Assembly (NCBI GenBank): GCA_021442965.1 | Contig: JABUUX010000463.1 | Location: forward strand, 1-5,162 | Source of the DNA: Treponema sp. | Lineage (GTDB): Bacteria > Spirochaetota > Spirochaetia > Treponematales > Treponemataceae | Length of the DNA stretch: 5,162 bases | Direction: 5' to 3' | Shown here: piece after piece, positions 1-5,162 of the stretch | How the letters are laid out: every line of letters starts with the position of its first letter | How positions within the stretch are numbered: the stretch's first letter is position 1 | Notes under the pieces: generated by a model | The model's input: the letters and a program-made list of their open reading frames with translations, nothing else | The model's database searches: none | What the model was told of the DNA's origin: nothing | Translations under genes and position numbers: made by a program

Positions 1-486
1 TTTAACAGCATTGTGCGTGCAGCTGTTTATTATCCTTTTTCACATACTTTCAACGGTATGAATCAAATATCATCTCAAATCCTTTTATACGGAGCAGACC
101 TTTTTGCTGGCATTATGTTTCAGTCTGATATGTGGAAATATGTTCGCTTTAACTTTGCTCTGGGACCGCATTTTGATTACAAGCTTTCAGATGAATACCA
201 TCACTTTGAACTTGGTGGCGGTGCGCTTCTTGGAATGGAACTTCCTGTTGCAAAACACTGGACTTGTCTTATTAACGGACTTGCATCCTTTGATTACGGA
301 AACTTAGGAACCAACTGGAAAATCCAGCCTTACAGCGTTGTTTGGCAGTACCAGATTGAAATTGGTGTAAGATACAGTAAAAAAGGTGCAAATAAATATT
401 CTTATATCAACTCTAAAAAGGCACTTGAAACTCAAACTAATCTTCCGGTATTTGAAGATTCTGACTCAAACGCTACAGACGAATAA
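1..486 (+). CDS. Outer-membrane beta-barrel-like protein, C-terminal part (5' end outside window)
   Basis: The frame is open from base 1 and stops with TAA at 484-486, giving 161 visible residues. The GTG at 13 is not a convincing start: it has no ribosome site and the frame continues upstream, so this is the 3' part of a longer gene. The visible protein is built of short strands with alternating hydrophobic and polar residues and many aromatics and glycines (for example LLYGADLFAGIMF, FELGGGALLGMEL and YQIEIGVRYSKK), separated by polar turns. There is no hydrophobic helix. This pattern suits the end of an outer-membrane beta-barrel. After the last strand comes a polar tail of about 40 residues ending in an acidic stretch (FEDSDSNATDE), which is unusual because many barrels end on an aromatic residue. 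The exact family is not recognised. It could be a porin-like or structural envelope protein; no substrate can be inferred. Confidence 0.6.
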   Translation, partial: FNSIVRAAVYYPFSHTFNGMNQISSQILLYGADLFAGIMFQSDMWKYVRFNFALGPHFDYKLSDEYHHFELGGGALLGMELPVAKHWTCLINGLASFDYGNLGTNWKIQPYSVVWQYQIEIGVRYSKKGANKYSYINSKKALETQTNLPVFEDSDSNATDE

Positions 487-516
487 TCATCATTTTTTAT
501 ACTAAGGTCTTTTCCT

Positions 517-563
517 TAATTTCCGGTAATCTTTCTGGAAATTATTGAAAAGATTTTTTTTTT
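517..563 (+). terminator. Overlapping stem-loops plus T-tract between barrel gene and GH43 gene
   Basis: Stem A pairs 517-526 with 535-544 (10 bp, one G-T wobble, 8-nt loop). Stem B pairs 528-534 (AATCTTT) with 549-555 (AAAGATT); it is AT-rich, and eight T residues (556-563) follow it directly. The 5' arm of B lies in the loop of A and its 3' arm lies beyond A, so the two are interleaved in pseudoknot order. The simplest reading is a modest intrinsic terminator for the upstream gene. A leader element acting on the GH43 gene is also possible. The rest of the 487-580 gap holds a -10-like TATACT at 498-503 without a good -35 box, and a TTGAAA at 545-550 without a good -10 box, so no promoter is called. 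Confidence 0.4.
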
Positions 564-580
564 AGGTTAAACGATTAACG

Positions 581-2050
581 ATGAAAAAAATAACATCACA
601 CATTTTAATAAGTATTCTGGCAGGTGTTTGTATTTCGTGTACATCATCTCCAAATCAGGAAAAAATCATGCAAAAAAAAGAAGTTACTCTAATAGCAGTG
701 TCTCCGGTAATAACCAAGAGAACCACTGAAAACAATCCGGCACTGGCCACAACATATTGTGCTGACCCTACTGCGGTAGAATACAATGGACGCCTGTATG
801 TTTACGCAACCAACGATCATCAGATGTACAAAAATCTGAAAGCAGATGAAGAAGTTAATTACGGATACATAAATACGCTGGTTATTTTTTCTACTGATGA
901 TATGGCTAACTGGACCTATCACGGAGAAATTGAAGTTACAAAAACTGCAAAATGGGCTCGCAACTCTTGGGCACCTTCTATTGCTTCACGAGTAGAAGAA
1001 GACGGACTTACTCACTTTTACCTTTTCTTTGCAGACGGCGGAAACGGAGTAGGTGTTCTTACTTCAACTTCACCAACAGGACCTTTTACCGATCCTATAG
1101 GAAAACCTTTAGTATGCAGAACCACTAAAGGACTTGGAAACTGCGAATGGATTTTTGACCCTGGAGTTTGTATCAATGATAAAGGTGAAGGATACCTTTC
1201 TTTTGGCGGTGGTCCTAAATCTGACAACTGTAAAATTGTAAAACTTGGTAAAGATATGATAAGTCTTGAAAGCGATATCATTTCTTTACTTAATGCAAAG
1301 CAGCACTTTGAAGCAAACGAGCTGAACTATGTAAACGGAACTTACTATCTTTCATACTGCAGTAACTGGACTGACAAACCTATTGCAAACATGATGTATA
1401 TAACAAGCAAAACTCCATTGGATGCAGACTCATGGGAATGGAAAGGTTCTTTCTTTAAGAACACAGGAGACTTTGGACTTGGTGGAGGAAACAATCATAC
1501 TCATATACAACAGTTCAAAGATAAATTTTATCTTTTGTATCAGGCACATGATATGCACTCTGTTCTTGGAGTAAAAGGTGACTGCCGTAACGTAAACCTG
1601 GATGAAGTTATTTTTGATACAAATAACGATGTTATAAAAGATGTAAAAGGAACAAAAACCGGAGTGCAGCAGATTGCTACTGTAAATCCTTTTGAACTGA
1701 CTTTGGCTTCAAAAACTGCCACAGGTTCAGGATACGGATTCAAAAACGACAGCGGAAAGATTACTGTTGTTGCAGAAACCCGTGACGGTGTTGGTGCCTG
1801 GACTATGGTAAAAAAAGCTGATTTTTCAAAAAGCCCGGACTCTTTTACCGCAACAGTAAAAGGAAACGGCATTATTAGAGTATATGCAGACACTTACGAC
1901 ATTTCTGAAGAGCCGCTTTGCGAATTAAACTTTGATAATGATGATTTTTCTGCCGTAACAGCTGATATTACTGAAAAAATAACAGGGGAACATAATATTT
2001 GTTTTGTATTCACAAACGGTATAGAGTTTGAAAGCTGGAAGTTTAATTAA
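581..2050 (+). CDS. Lipoprotein glycoside hydrolase family 43 with C-terminal CBM6-like domain, probable arabinoxylan arabinofuranohydrolase
   Basis: This 489-residue secreted glycosidase probably cleaves arabinofuranosyl side chains from arabinoxylan. Residues 1-19 form a lipoprotein signal peptide (MKK, hydrophobic core, CIS before Cys20), so the mature protein should be membrane-anchored. The five-bladed GH43 propeller spans about 50-365. Its likely catalytic triad is Asp62 (CADPTA, general base), Asp193 (WIFDPG, pKa modulator) and Glu244 (HFEANE, general acid). WARNSWAPS (125-133), GVLTSTSPTGPFTDP (158-172) and GGGNNHTH (301-308, likely metal or active-site His) resemble the Bacillus XynD/AXH-m2,3 type as I recall it. 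Residues 370-489 resemble CBM6: GAWTMVKKADF near 405-415, a middle IIRVYADT, and a closing FVFTNGIEFESWKF. The start codon has only a poor ribosome site (AGG 14 nt upstream), but it supplies the signal peptide. Beta-xylosidase or other arabinofuranosidase activity cannot be excluded. The gene converges on rsuA with an 8-bp gap. Confidence 0.88.
   Translation: MKKITSHILISILAGVCISCTSSPNQEKIMQKKEVTLIAVSPVITKRTTENNPALATTYCADPTAVEYNGRLYVYATNDHQMYKNLKADEEVNYGYINTLVIFSTDDMANWTYHGEIEVTKTAKWARNSWAPSIASRVEEDGLTHFYLFFADGGNGVGVLTSTSPTGPFTDPIGKPLVCRTTKGLGNCEWIFDPGVCINDKGEGYLSFGGGPKSDNCKIVKLGKDMISLESDIISLLNAKQHFEANELNYVNGTYYLSYCSNWTDKPIANMMYITSKTPLDADSWEWKGSFFKNTGDFGLGGGNNHTHIQQFKDKFYLLYQAHDMHSVLGVKGDCRNVNLDEVIFDTNNDVIKDVKGTKTGVQQIATVNPFELTLASKTATGSGYGFKNDSGKITVVAETRDGVGAWTMVKKADFSKSPDSFTATVKGNGIIRVYADTYDISEEPLCELNFDNDDFSAVTADITEKITGEHNICFVFTNGIEFESWKFN
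657..670 (+). promoter_or_regulatory. Possible internal ribosome site and alternative start of the GH43 gene
   Basis: AGGA at 657-660 lies 7 nt before an in-frame ATG at 668-670 (Met30). This is a better-placed Shine-Dalgarno than the one at the first ATG. Starting here would give a 460-residue protein with the full catalytic and CBM6-like regions but no lipoprotein signal. The signal peptide at 581 is so clear that 581 is kept as the main start; the internal site may be chance in A-rich sequence. Confidence 0.25.
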
Positions 2051-2056
2051 TCTTTT

Positions 2057-2078
2057 GCTTACAAAATAATTTGTGAGC
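2057..2078. other. Stem-loop at the junction of the convergent GH43 and rsuA genes
   Basis: GCTTACAAA (2057-2065) pairs with TTTGTGAGC (2070-2078) over 9 bp with one T-G wobble and a 4-nt loop (2066-2069). It overlaps the rsuA stop codon and begins 7 nt after the GH43 stop. Neither strand has a T-tract after the stem, so it is not a canonical intrinsic terminator. It could protect mRNA 3' ends or slow polymerase between the convergent genes. On the - strand it is the only stem noticed near the end of rsuA. Confidence 0.3.
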
Positions 2079-2820
2079 GTTCCAGAATAACACACTCCCC
2101 TTCCTTAAGGTTTTGGGGAAGTGTTAATGGACCAAGCCTTGTTCGCTGTAAATCTGAAACCTTGTTTCCAAGAACAGAAAACATTCTTCTAACCTGATGA
2201 AACTTACCTTCAGAAAGAGTAACAAGGCACTCTGTTTCAGAATAAAACAATAATGATGAAGGCCGGGTTTTAAAGCCCGGTCCTTTTTTTTGTGGTGGAA
2301 GTTCCATTCCTTTATTAAAAGCTGTAATATATTCCTTCTGCAGTTCTTTTGAAACTTGTTTTTCTAAAGTAACTTTATAATCTTTTTCAACATGAGTTTT
2401 AGAATTCATAAAATAATCAGAAAGGGAACCGTTTGTCGTTAAAAAAACAAGTCCCCGACTTTCTTCATCAAGTCTGCCGGCAATATGAAGAGCACTAAAA
2501 TTTTTATGAGTCTTTATTGAATTTGGAAGAATACTAAAAACTGTCTTATGACTGTCACTAACACGGGAGGAAACAATTCCTTTAGGTTTATTCAAAAGTA
2601 TGTAAAGGTGACTGGAAATTTCTATAAGTTTTCCGTCAATAAAAATAAGATCATTGTCTGTATCTATTCTTTCTGAACGTTCTGAAATTTTTATAAGAGA
2701 CCCGCCGGATTTTATTTCTACCCGATGAGTCTTTATAAAATTTTTAAAAGCTCTGTCAGAACAAACACCAAGTCTTTTTAAAACATGATCTATCGGTTCA
2801 GAAAAAGGATTGATATTCAT
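2059..2820 (-). CDS. rsuA: RsuA-family rRNA pseudouridine synthase (probably 16S rRNA position 516)
   Basis: This 253-residue cytoplasmic enzyme isomerises uridine to pseudouridine in ribosomal RNA. Residues about 10-66 form a small S4-like RNA-binding domain (VLKRLGVCSDRAFKNFIK, ending LIFIDGKLIE). The catalytic domain opens with YILLNKPKG (73-81). The catalytic aspartate is Asp118 in AGRLDEES (114-121), followed by RGLVFLTTNG. KDYKV (146-150) and EGKFHQVRRMFSVLGNKV (204-221) complete the family pattern. The FHQVRRM form fits RsuA better than the RluB/E/F forms, which usually read NREVRR or similar, so 16S rRNA is the likelier target; the site itself is an inference. The S4 part is divergent and lacks the usual RLDKFLA-type opening. 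AGGA at 2825-2828 (- strand) precedes the ATG by 4 nt. It lies 31 bp downstream of yeiH, probably in one operon. Codons 177-187 overlap a terminator-like hairpin that acts on the opposite strand. Confidence 0.88.
   Translation of the reverse strand: MNINPFSEPIDHVLKRLGVCSDRAFKNFIKTHRVEIKSGGSLIKISERSERIDTDNDLIFIDGKLIEISSHLYILLNKPKGIVSSRVSDSHKTVFSILPNSIKTHKNFSALHIAGRLDEESRGLVFLTTNGSLSDYFMNSKTHVEKDYKVTLEKQVSKELQKEYITAFNKGMELPPQKKGPGFKTRPSSLLFYSETECLVTLSEGKFHQVRRMFSVLGNKVSDLQRTRLGPLTLPQNLKEGECVILERSQIIL
2261..2291 (+). terminator. Intrinsic terminator for the GH43 transcript, embedded antisense in rsuA
   Basis: On the + strand CCGGG (2263-2267) pairs with CCCGG (2276-2280). Inner T-G and T-A pairs extend the stem, and GG (2261-2262) can pair with CC (2282-2283) if T2281 bulges out. 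Eight T residues follow at 2284-2291. This is a textbook GC-rich stem plus T-tract, correctly oriented for transcripts from the GH43 gene, about 210 nt past its stop codon. On the - strand it merely encodes residues 177-187 of RsuA, in a loop where the family varies. It could be coincidental coding sequence, but a GC stem with a T8 run in such AT-rich DNA argues otherwise. Confidence 0.6.
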
Positions 2821-2851
2821 TTAATCCTGCTGAATTTTCTTTACAATAATT

Positions 2852-3946
2852 TTACCAGAGACCCAAAAGTTTCTGCATTAGAAGACTTGTAGCTGTAATG
2901 CCTGTCCAGCAGCAGAATCCCATAAGAAGAGGTTTTCCTCCAGTCTTAACAAGTTTTATAACATTTGTATTCAGTCCTATGGCAGCCATAGCCAGAATTA
3001 TAAAGAACTTACTCACATCTTTTAGAATTCTGAAAATAGTTTTTGCAATATCCAGAGCCTGTCCTTCCGGAACAAACTTATAAACCAAAGTTGTAATTAC
3101 TGACGCAAGGATAAAATACAGAATAAAAAATGGAAAAATCTTTTTAAAACTAAAGCCCGATTCAGCTTCTTCTTTTAAAACTTCATTTTCTTCATTTTCT
3201 GTGGCATTTGAGGTTTCAGAAATCAACGCTTTCTTTTGCTTTCTTCCCTGAATTAATGCCAGTACCAGAGTAATTGGTATAATAGCAAGAGTACGGGTAA
3301 GTTTTACAGTTACTGCTTTATCAAGCGTTTCACTTCCCAAGCTAAAAATACTATCCCATGTAGATGCACAGGCTGTAACACTTGAAGTATCATTTACCGC
3401 AGTTCCTGCAAAAATACCAAACGCTTCTCCACTTGTAGAGTCAAAGCCTAATATACGCCCAAAACTTGGAAAAACAAGTGCTGCCAGAACATTAAAAAAG
3501 AAGATAACACTTATAGCCTGTGCCACCTCTTCATCATCTGCGTCTATTACAGGAGCTGTTGCAGCAATAGCAGAACCACCGCAAATGGAAGAACCAACCC
3601 CTACCAAAGTAGCAGTCTTTGATGGAACCTTCAGAACTTTACAAAGGACAAAGGCTATCAGTAAAGAAACAGTAATAGTTGAAAGAATTATTGGAAGAGA
3701 CTGAACTCCTGTTTTTGCTACAACACCAAGGTTCATTCCAAACCCCAAAAGAATTACCGCCCACTGCAAAACTTTTTTTGAAACAAATTTTATTCCTTTT
3801 TCAAATGGGGTTTTATTTTTAATGAACAGGGTAATAATCATTCCTAGAACAATGGCAAAAACAGGACCACCAACAACAGGCACAAGCTTCCCAAGAAACC
3901 AGCTTGGAACAGCTATAACAAGACTAAGTAAAATTCCATAAATCAT
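2852..3946 (-). CDS. yeiH: YeiH/UPF0324 family integral membrane transporter (putative sulfate exporter family)
   Basis: This 364-residue inner-membrane protein has about ten hydrophobic segments. It matches the conserved YeiH (Cons_hypoth698) family through [15 protein letters not shown] (115-129), the acidic [12 protein letters not shown] (135-146), [20 protein letters not shown] (173-192) and [11 protein letters not shown] (318-328). Family members are annotated as putative sulfate exporters, but direct evidence for the substrate is thin, so the transported species stays open. A hydrophilic, acidic loop (about 234-268, ending [11 protein letters not shown]) separates the two halves and is probably cytoplasmic. 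An in-frame TAA lies 12 nt before the ATG (four codons upstream), and the encoded start [20 protein letters not shown] fits the family, which fixes the start. No Shine-Dalgarno sequence precedes it; a promoter lies 9 nt upstream instead. rsuA follows after 31 bp and is probably cotranscribed. Confidence 0.87.
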   Translation of the reverse strand: MIYGILLSLVIAVPSWFLGKLVPVVGGPVFAIVLGMIITLFIKNKTPFEKGIKFVSKKVLQWAVILLGFGMNLGVVAKTGVQSLPIILSTITVSLLIAFVLCKVLKVPSKTATLVGVGSSICGGSAIAATAPVIDADDEEVAQAISVIFFFNVLAALVFPSFGRILGFDSTSGEAFGIFAGTAVNDTSSVTACASTWDSIFSLGSETLDKAVTVKLTRTLAIIPITLVLALIQGRKQKKALISETSNATENEENEVLKEEAESGFSFKKIFPFFILYFILASVITTLVYKFVPEGQALDIAKTIFRILKDVSKFFIILAMAAIGLNTNVIKLVKTGGKPLLMGFCCWTGITATSLLMQKLLGLW

Positions 3947-3951
3947 AATAA

Positions 3952-3982
3952 GACAATTTTAATGTAAACAAACAGAATTGTC
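3952..3982. repeat. Inverted repeat overlapping both boxes of the yeiH promoter (operator candidate)
   Basis: GACAATT (3952-3958) and AATTGTC (3976-3982) are perfect 7-bp inverted copies with 17 bp between them, so their centres lie 24 bp apart. One arm overlaps the -10 box and the other overlaps the -35 box of the predicted yeiH promoter. That placement suits a dimeric repressor or activator. As RNA it would be mostly upstream of the predicted transcript start, so a DNA-level role is more likely than a hairpin. No specific regulator can be named from the sequence. Confidence 0.35.
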
Positions 3983-3984
3983 AC
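3956..3984 (-). promoter_or_regulatory. Sigma70-type promoter of yeiH-rsuA
   Basis: On the - strand GTGACA (3984-3979, five of six matches to TTGACA) is followed, after a 17-bp spacer, by TAAAAT (3961-3956, five of six matches to TATAAT). The expected start of transcription is the A at 3949, only 3 nt before the ATG. This predicts an almost leaderless mRNA and would explain the missing ribosome site. The promoter begins 8 nt beyond the T-tract of the preceding terminator, so yeiH is insulated from the upstream gene. Confidence 0.55.
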
Positions 3985-3992
3985 TTTGTGCT

Positions 3993-4038
3993 AAAAAAAA
4001 ATACCCGGGAAACGAACAAAAAAAGTCATCTCCCGGGT
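3993..4038 (-). terminator. Strong intrinsic terminator of the exported barrel gene
   Basis: Read on the - strand, ACCCGGGA (4038-4031) pairs perfectly with TCCCGGGT (4010-4003) across a 20-nt loop. One A and then nine T residues (4001-3993) follow. It starts 27 nt after the stop codon of the 5115-4066 gene and points the right way. On the + strand the stem is followed by GTTTATAAAAAG, not a T-run, so it should work in one direction only. Confidence 0.85.
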
Positions 4039-4065
4039 GTTTATAAAAAGCAATCAGAATAAGCT

Positions 4066-5115
4066 TTACTTTGTCACTTCTATATAAAGGTCATGCCTTG
4101 ATTCATAAAAAGAATAATTGTACAAATGACCGTCCTTTGAAATCAGTGCATAATATCTGTAGAATTCTGCACCGTCATATTCAGTTTTCAGTTCAGCATC
4201 AGGACTTAAAGAAGAAACATCTATAACTTTTTTCCATGATTTTTTCTTAAAGTCATAAACATAAAGGTCAAAACCAGACAATACATCTCCTGTTTTATTT
4301 TCAAAGAAAACATAATCTTTTACATTCAGTTTTCCTGCATCAAAAAGATATGCATTTTCAACAGGGGCTGCAGGAATTTCTTTAACATTTCTTAAGTTCT
4401 GCCCTTTTGTATAACCACTGGCACCAAGATTCATAGAAACTCCGGCATAAAATCTGGAATCTATAAATGAACCGTTGTAAGAATTTATGTAGTTTGACGG
4501 CATTTGTATTCCAATGCTGAACATATATCCAGCCGTTAGCCCCAGTTTAAATGCTCTGGCATTTACAAAGGTAAATCTGTAACCTGCATCCAAACTGAAA
4601 CTCCACAGAAATAATGAGGACAAATCAGTAGTTGATTTTGTAGATGAACTGGCATTTGCATCAAATACGTTAATTTCAAATGAAGGTCTTAAATAAAGAG
4701 CCATGCTTTCCAAAAATTCCCATCTTAATGCAGGTCCAAATCTGAACCCATAAGCATAACCGTCTCCATTGCCCTGGGTAAGACCTGTAAGTTCTGAATA
4801 TCTTTTTTGAAAAGATGCAGCAGTGCCCAAATAAAAGCCTGTATTCATACCAATATTAAGATTTGAATACCAAGAGCCACCCTGCATGGGAATACCGGAA
4901 CCAAAATAAGGATTGACGTTAAAATAAAAAGTATTGCCATCCATTGTTCCAGAAGTTGATCTAAAATCACTTGTTAAACTTGATTTATTCTGATAATTAT
5001 AGCTTTCACTATAAGTGTTCAATATCTTCATATACCCAAAGTCCAGTTCTACATCAGCAAAAACTGGAAGGATAAAAAGCAGAAAGCTCATAATCAATAT
5101 GATTGTTTTTTTCAT
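4066..5115 (-). CDS. Exported outer-membrane beta-barrel-like protein with extra C-terminal domain, function unknown
   Basis: This 349-residue protein starts with a clear signal peptide (MKKTIILIMSFLLFILPVFA, likely cut after Ala20). Residues about 21-235 show repeated amphipathic strands rich in Tyr, Phe, Gly and Ser, such as NTFYFNVNPYFG, YAYGFRFGPALRWEF, ALYLRPSFEINVF, FSLDAGYRFTF, KLGLTAGYMFSIG and SRFYAGVSMNLG, as expected of an outer-membrane beta-barrel. A short proline-containing linker (EIPAAPVENAY) leads to a soluble, beta-rich segment (about 256-349) with YVFFENKTGDVLSGFDLYVYD and a Tyr-rich end. I do not recognise a named family; similar exported proteins are common in treponemes, and the role (porin, adhesin or structural) is open. 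AGGAA (5125-5121) sits 5 nt before the ATG, a good ribosome site. Only 47 bp of upstream DNA is present; TTGAGT at the window edge with TTTAAA 18 bp later is a weak promoter candidate. The gene ends at its own strong terminator, so it is probably monocistronic at its 3' end. Confidence 0.75.
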   Translation of the reverse strand: MKKTIILIMSFLLFILPVFADVELDFGYMKILNTYSESYNYQNKSSLTSDFRSTSGTMDGNTFYFNVNPYFGSGIPMQGGSWYSNLNIGMNTGFYLGTAASFQKRYSELTGLTQGNGDGYAYGFRFGPALRWEFLESMALYLRPSFEINVFDANASSSTKSTTDLSSLFLWSFSLDAGYRFTFVNARAFKLGLTAGYMFSIGIQMPSNYINSYNGSFIDSRFYAGVSMNLGASGYTKGQNLRNVKEIPAAPVENAYLFDAGKLNVKDYVFFENKTGDVLSGFDLYVYDFKKKSWKKVIDVSSLSPDAELKTEYDGAEFYRYYALISKDGHLYNYSFYESRHDLYIEVTK

Positions 5116-5162
5116 AATAATTCCTATTTGTTTTTAAAAAGCGGTGATTTCGATAAACTCAA

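Noticed and set aside
13..15. GTG as start codon of the first gene
   Set aside because: The frame is open to the first base of the window, no Shine-Dalgarno sequence precedes the GTG, and no signal peptide follows, although the product looks like an outer-membrane barrel.
517..563. Known riboswitch class such as preQ1 in the GH43 leader
   Set aside because: The interleaved stems recall a small pseudoknot, but the loop sequences do not match the preQ1 consensus, and the downstream gene is not a queuosine gene.
498..573. Promoter for the GH43 gene (TATACT at 498-503, or TTGAAA at 545-550)
   Set aside because: TATACT has no acceptable -35 box at 16-18 bp. TTGAAA has only TAAACG or similar at the right distance. 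Neither is good enough to call.
1540..1893. 117-residue open frame on the - strand inside the GH43 gene
   Set aside because: It lies wholly opposite the well-supported GH43 coding sequence, has no ribosome site of note, and its translation resembles no family. The same holds for the - strand frames at 689-922 and 1018-1281 and the + strand frames at 104-307 and 2898-3083.
3993..4038. The hairpin as a bidirectional terminator
   Set aside because: The + strand lacks a T-run after the stem, and no + strand gene ends nearby.
1..5162. Defence system, mobile element, CRISPR array or biosynthetic cluster
   Set aside because: All long frames are explained by envelope proteins, a glycosidase, a transporter and an rRNA modification enzyme. 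No spaced repeat array, transposase, integrase, nuclease or toxin-antitoxin pair was found.

Overview
The window looks like a chromosomal stretch from an AT-rich, fibre-degrading, host-associated anaerobic spirochaete, most plausibly a gut or rumen Treponema. This is an inference from three things: low GC, two outer-membrane beta-barrel type proteins in a diderm background, and an exported arabinoxylan-type glycosidase. No rRNA, tRNA, CRISPR array, insertion sequence or phage gene was seen.

Layout. On the + strand, the 3' end of an outer-membrane beta-barrel-like gene (1-486, 5' end outside the window) is followed by a 94-bp gap. That gap holds two overlapping stem-loops and a T-tract. Next comes a complete lipoprotein glycoside hydrolase family 43 enzyme with a C-terminal CBM6-like domain (581-2050). 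On the - strand, read from right to left, are an exported beta-barrel-like protein with an extra C-terminal domain (5115-4066), a strong intrinsic terminator (4038-3993), a YeiH-type membrane transporter (3946-2852), and an RsuA-family rRNA pseudouridine synthase (2820-2059). yeiH and rsuA are 31 bp apart and probably share one transcript. rsuA and the GH43 gene converge with only 8 bp between their stop codons.

Function. The GH43 enzyme probably removes arabinose side chains from arabinoxylan, or acts on a related pentose glycan, while tethered to a membrane. The two barrel-like proteins belong to the cell envelope. YeiH and RsuA are housekeeping or accessory functions with no evident metabolic link to the glycosidase.

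The most interesting signals are in control sequences, not in a new gene system. A terminator for the GH43 transcript appears to lie inside the convergent rsuA coding region. yeiH has a good sigma70-type promoter so close to its ATG, with no Shine-Dalgarno sequence, that its mRNA should be nearly leaderless. A 7-bp inverted repeat touches both boxes of that promoter. The GH43 gene has a weak ribosome site at its signal-peptide start and a better one at an internal ATG. I did not find a convincing undescribed multi-gene system.
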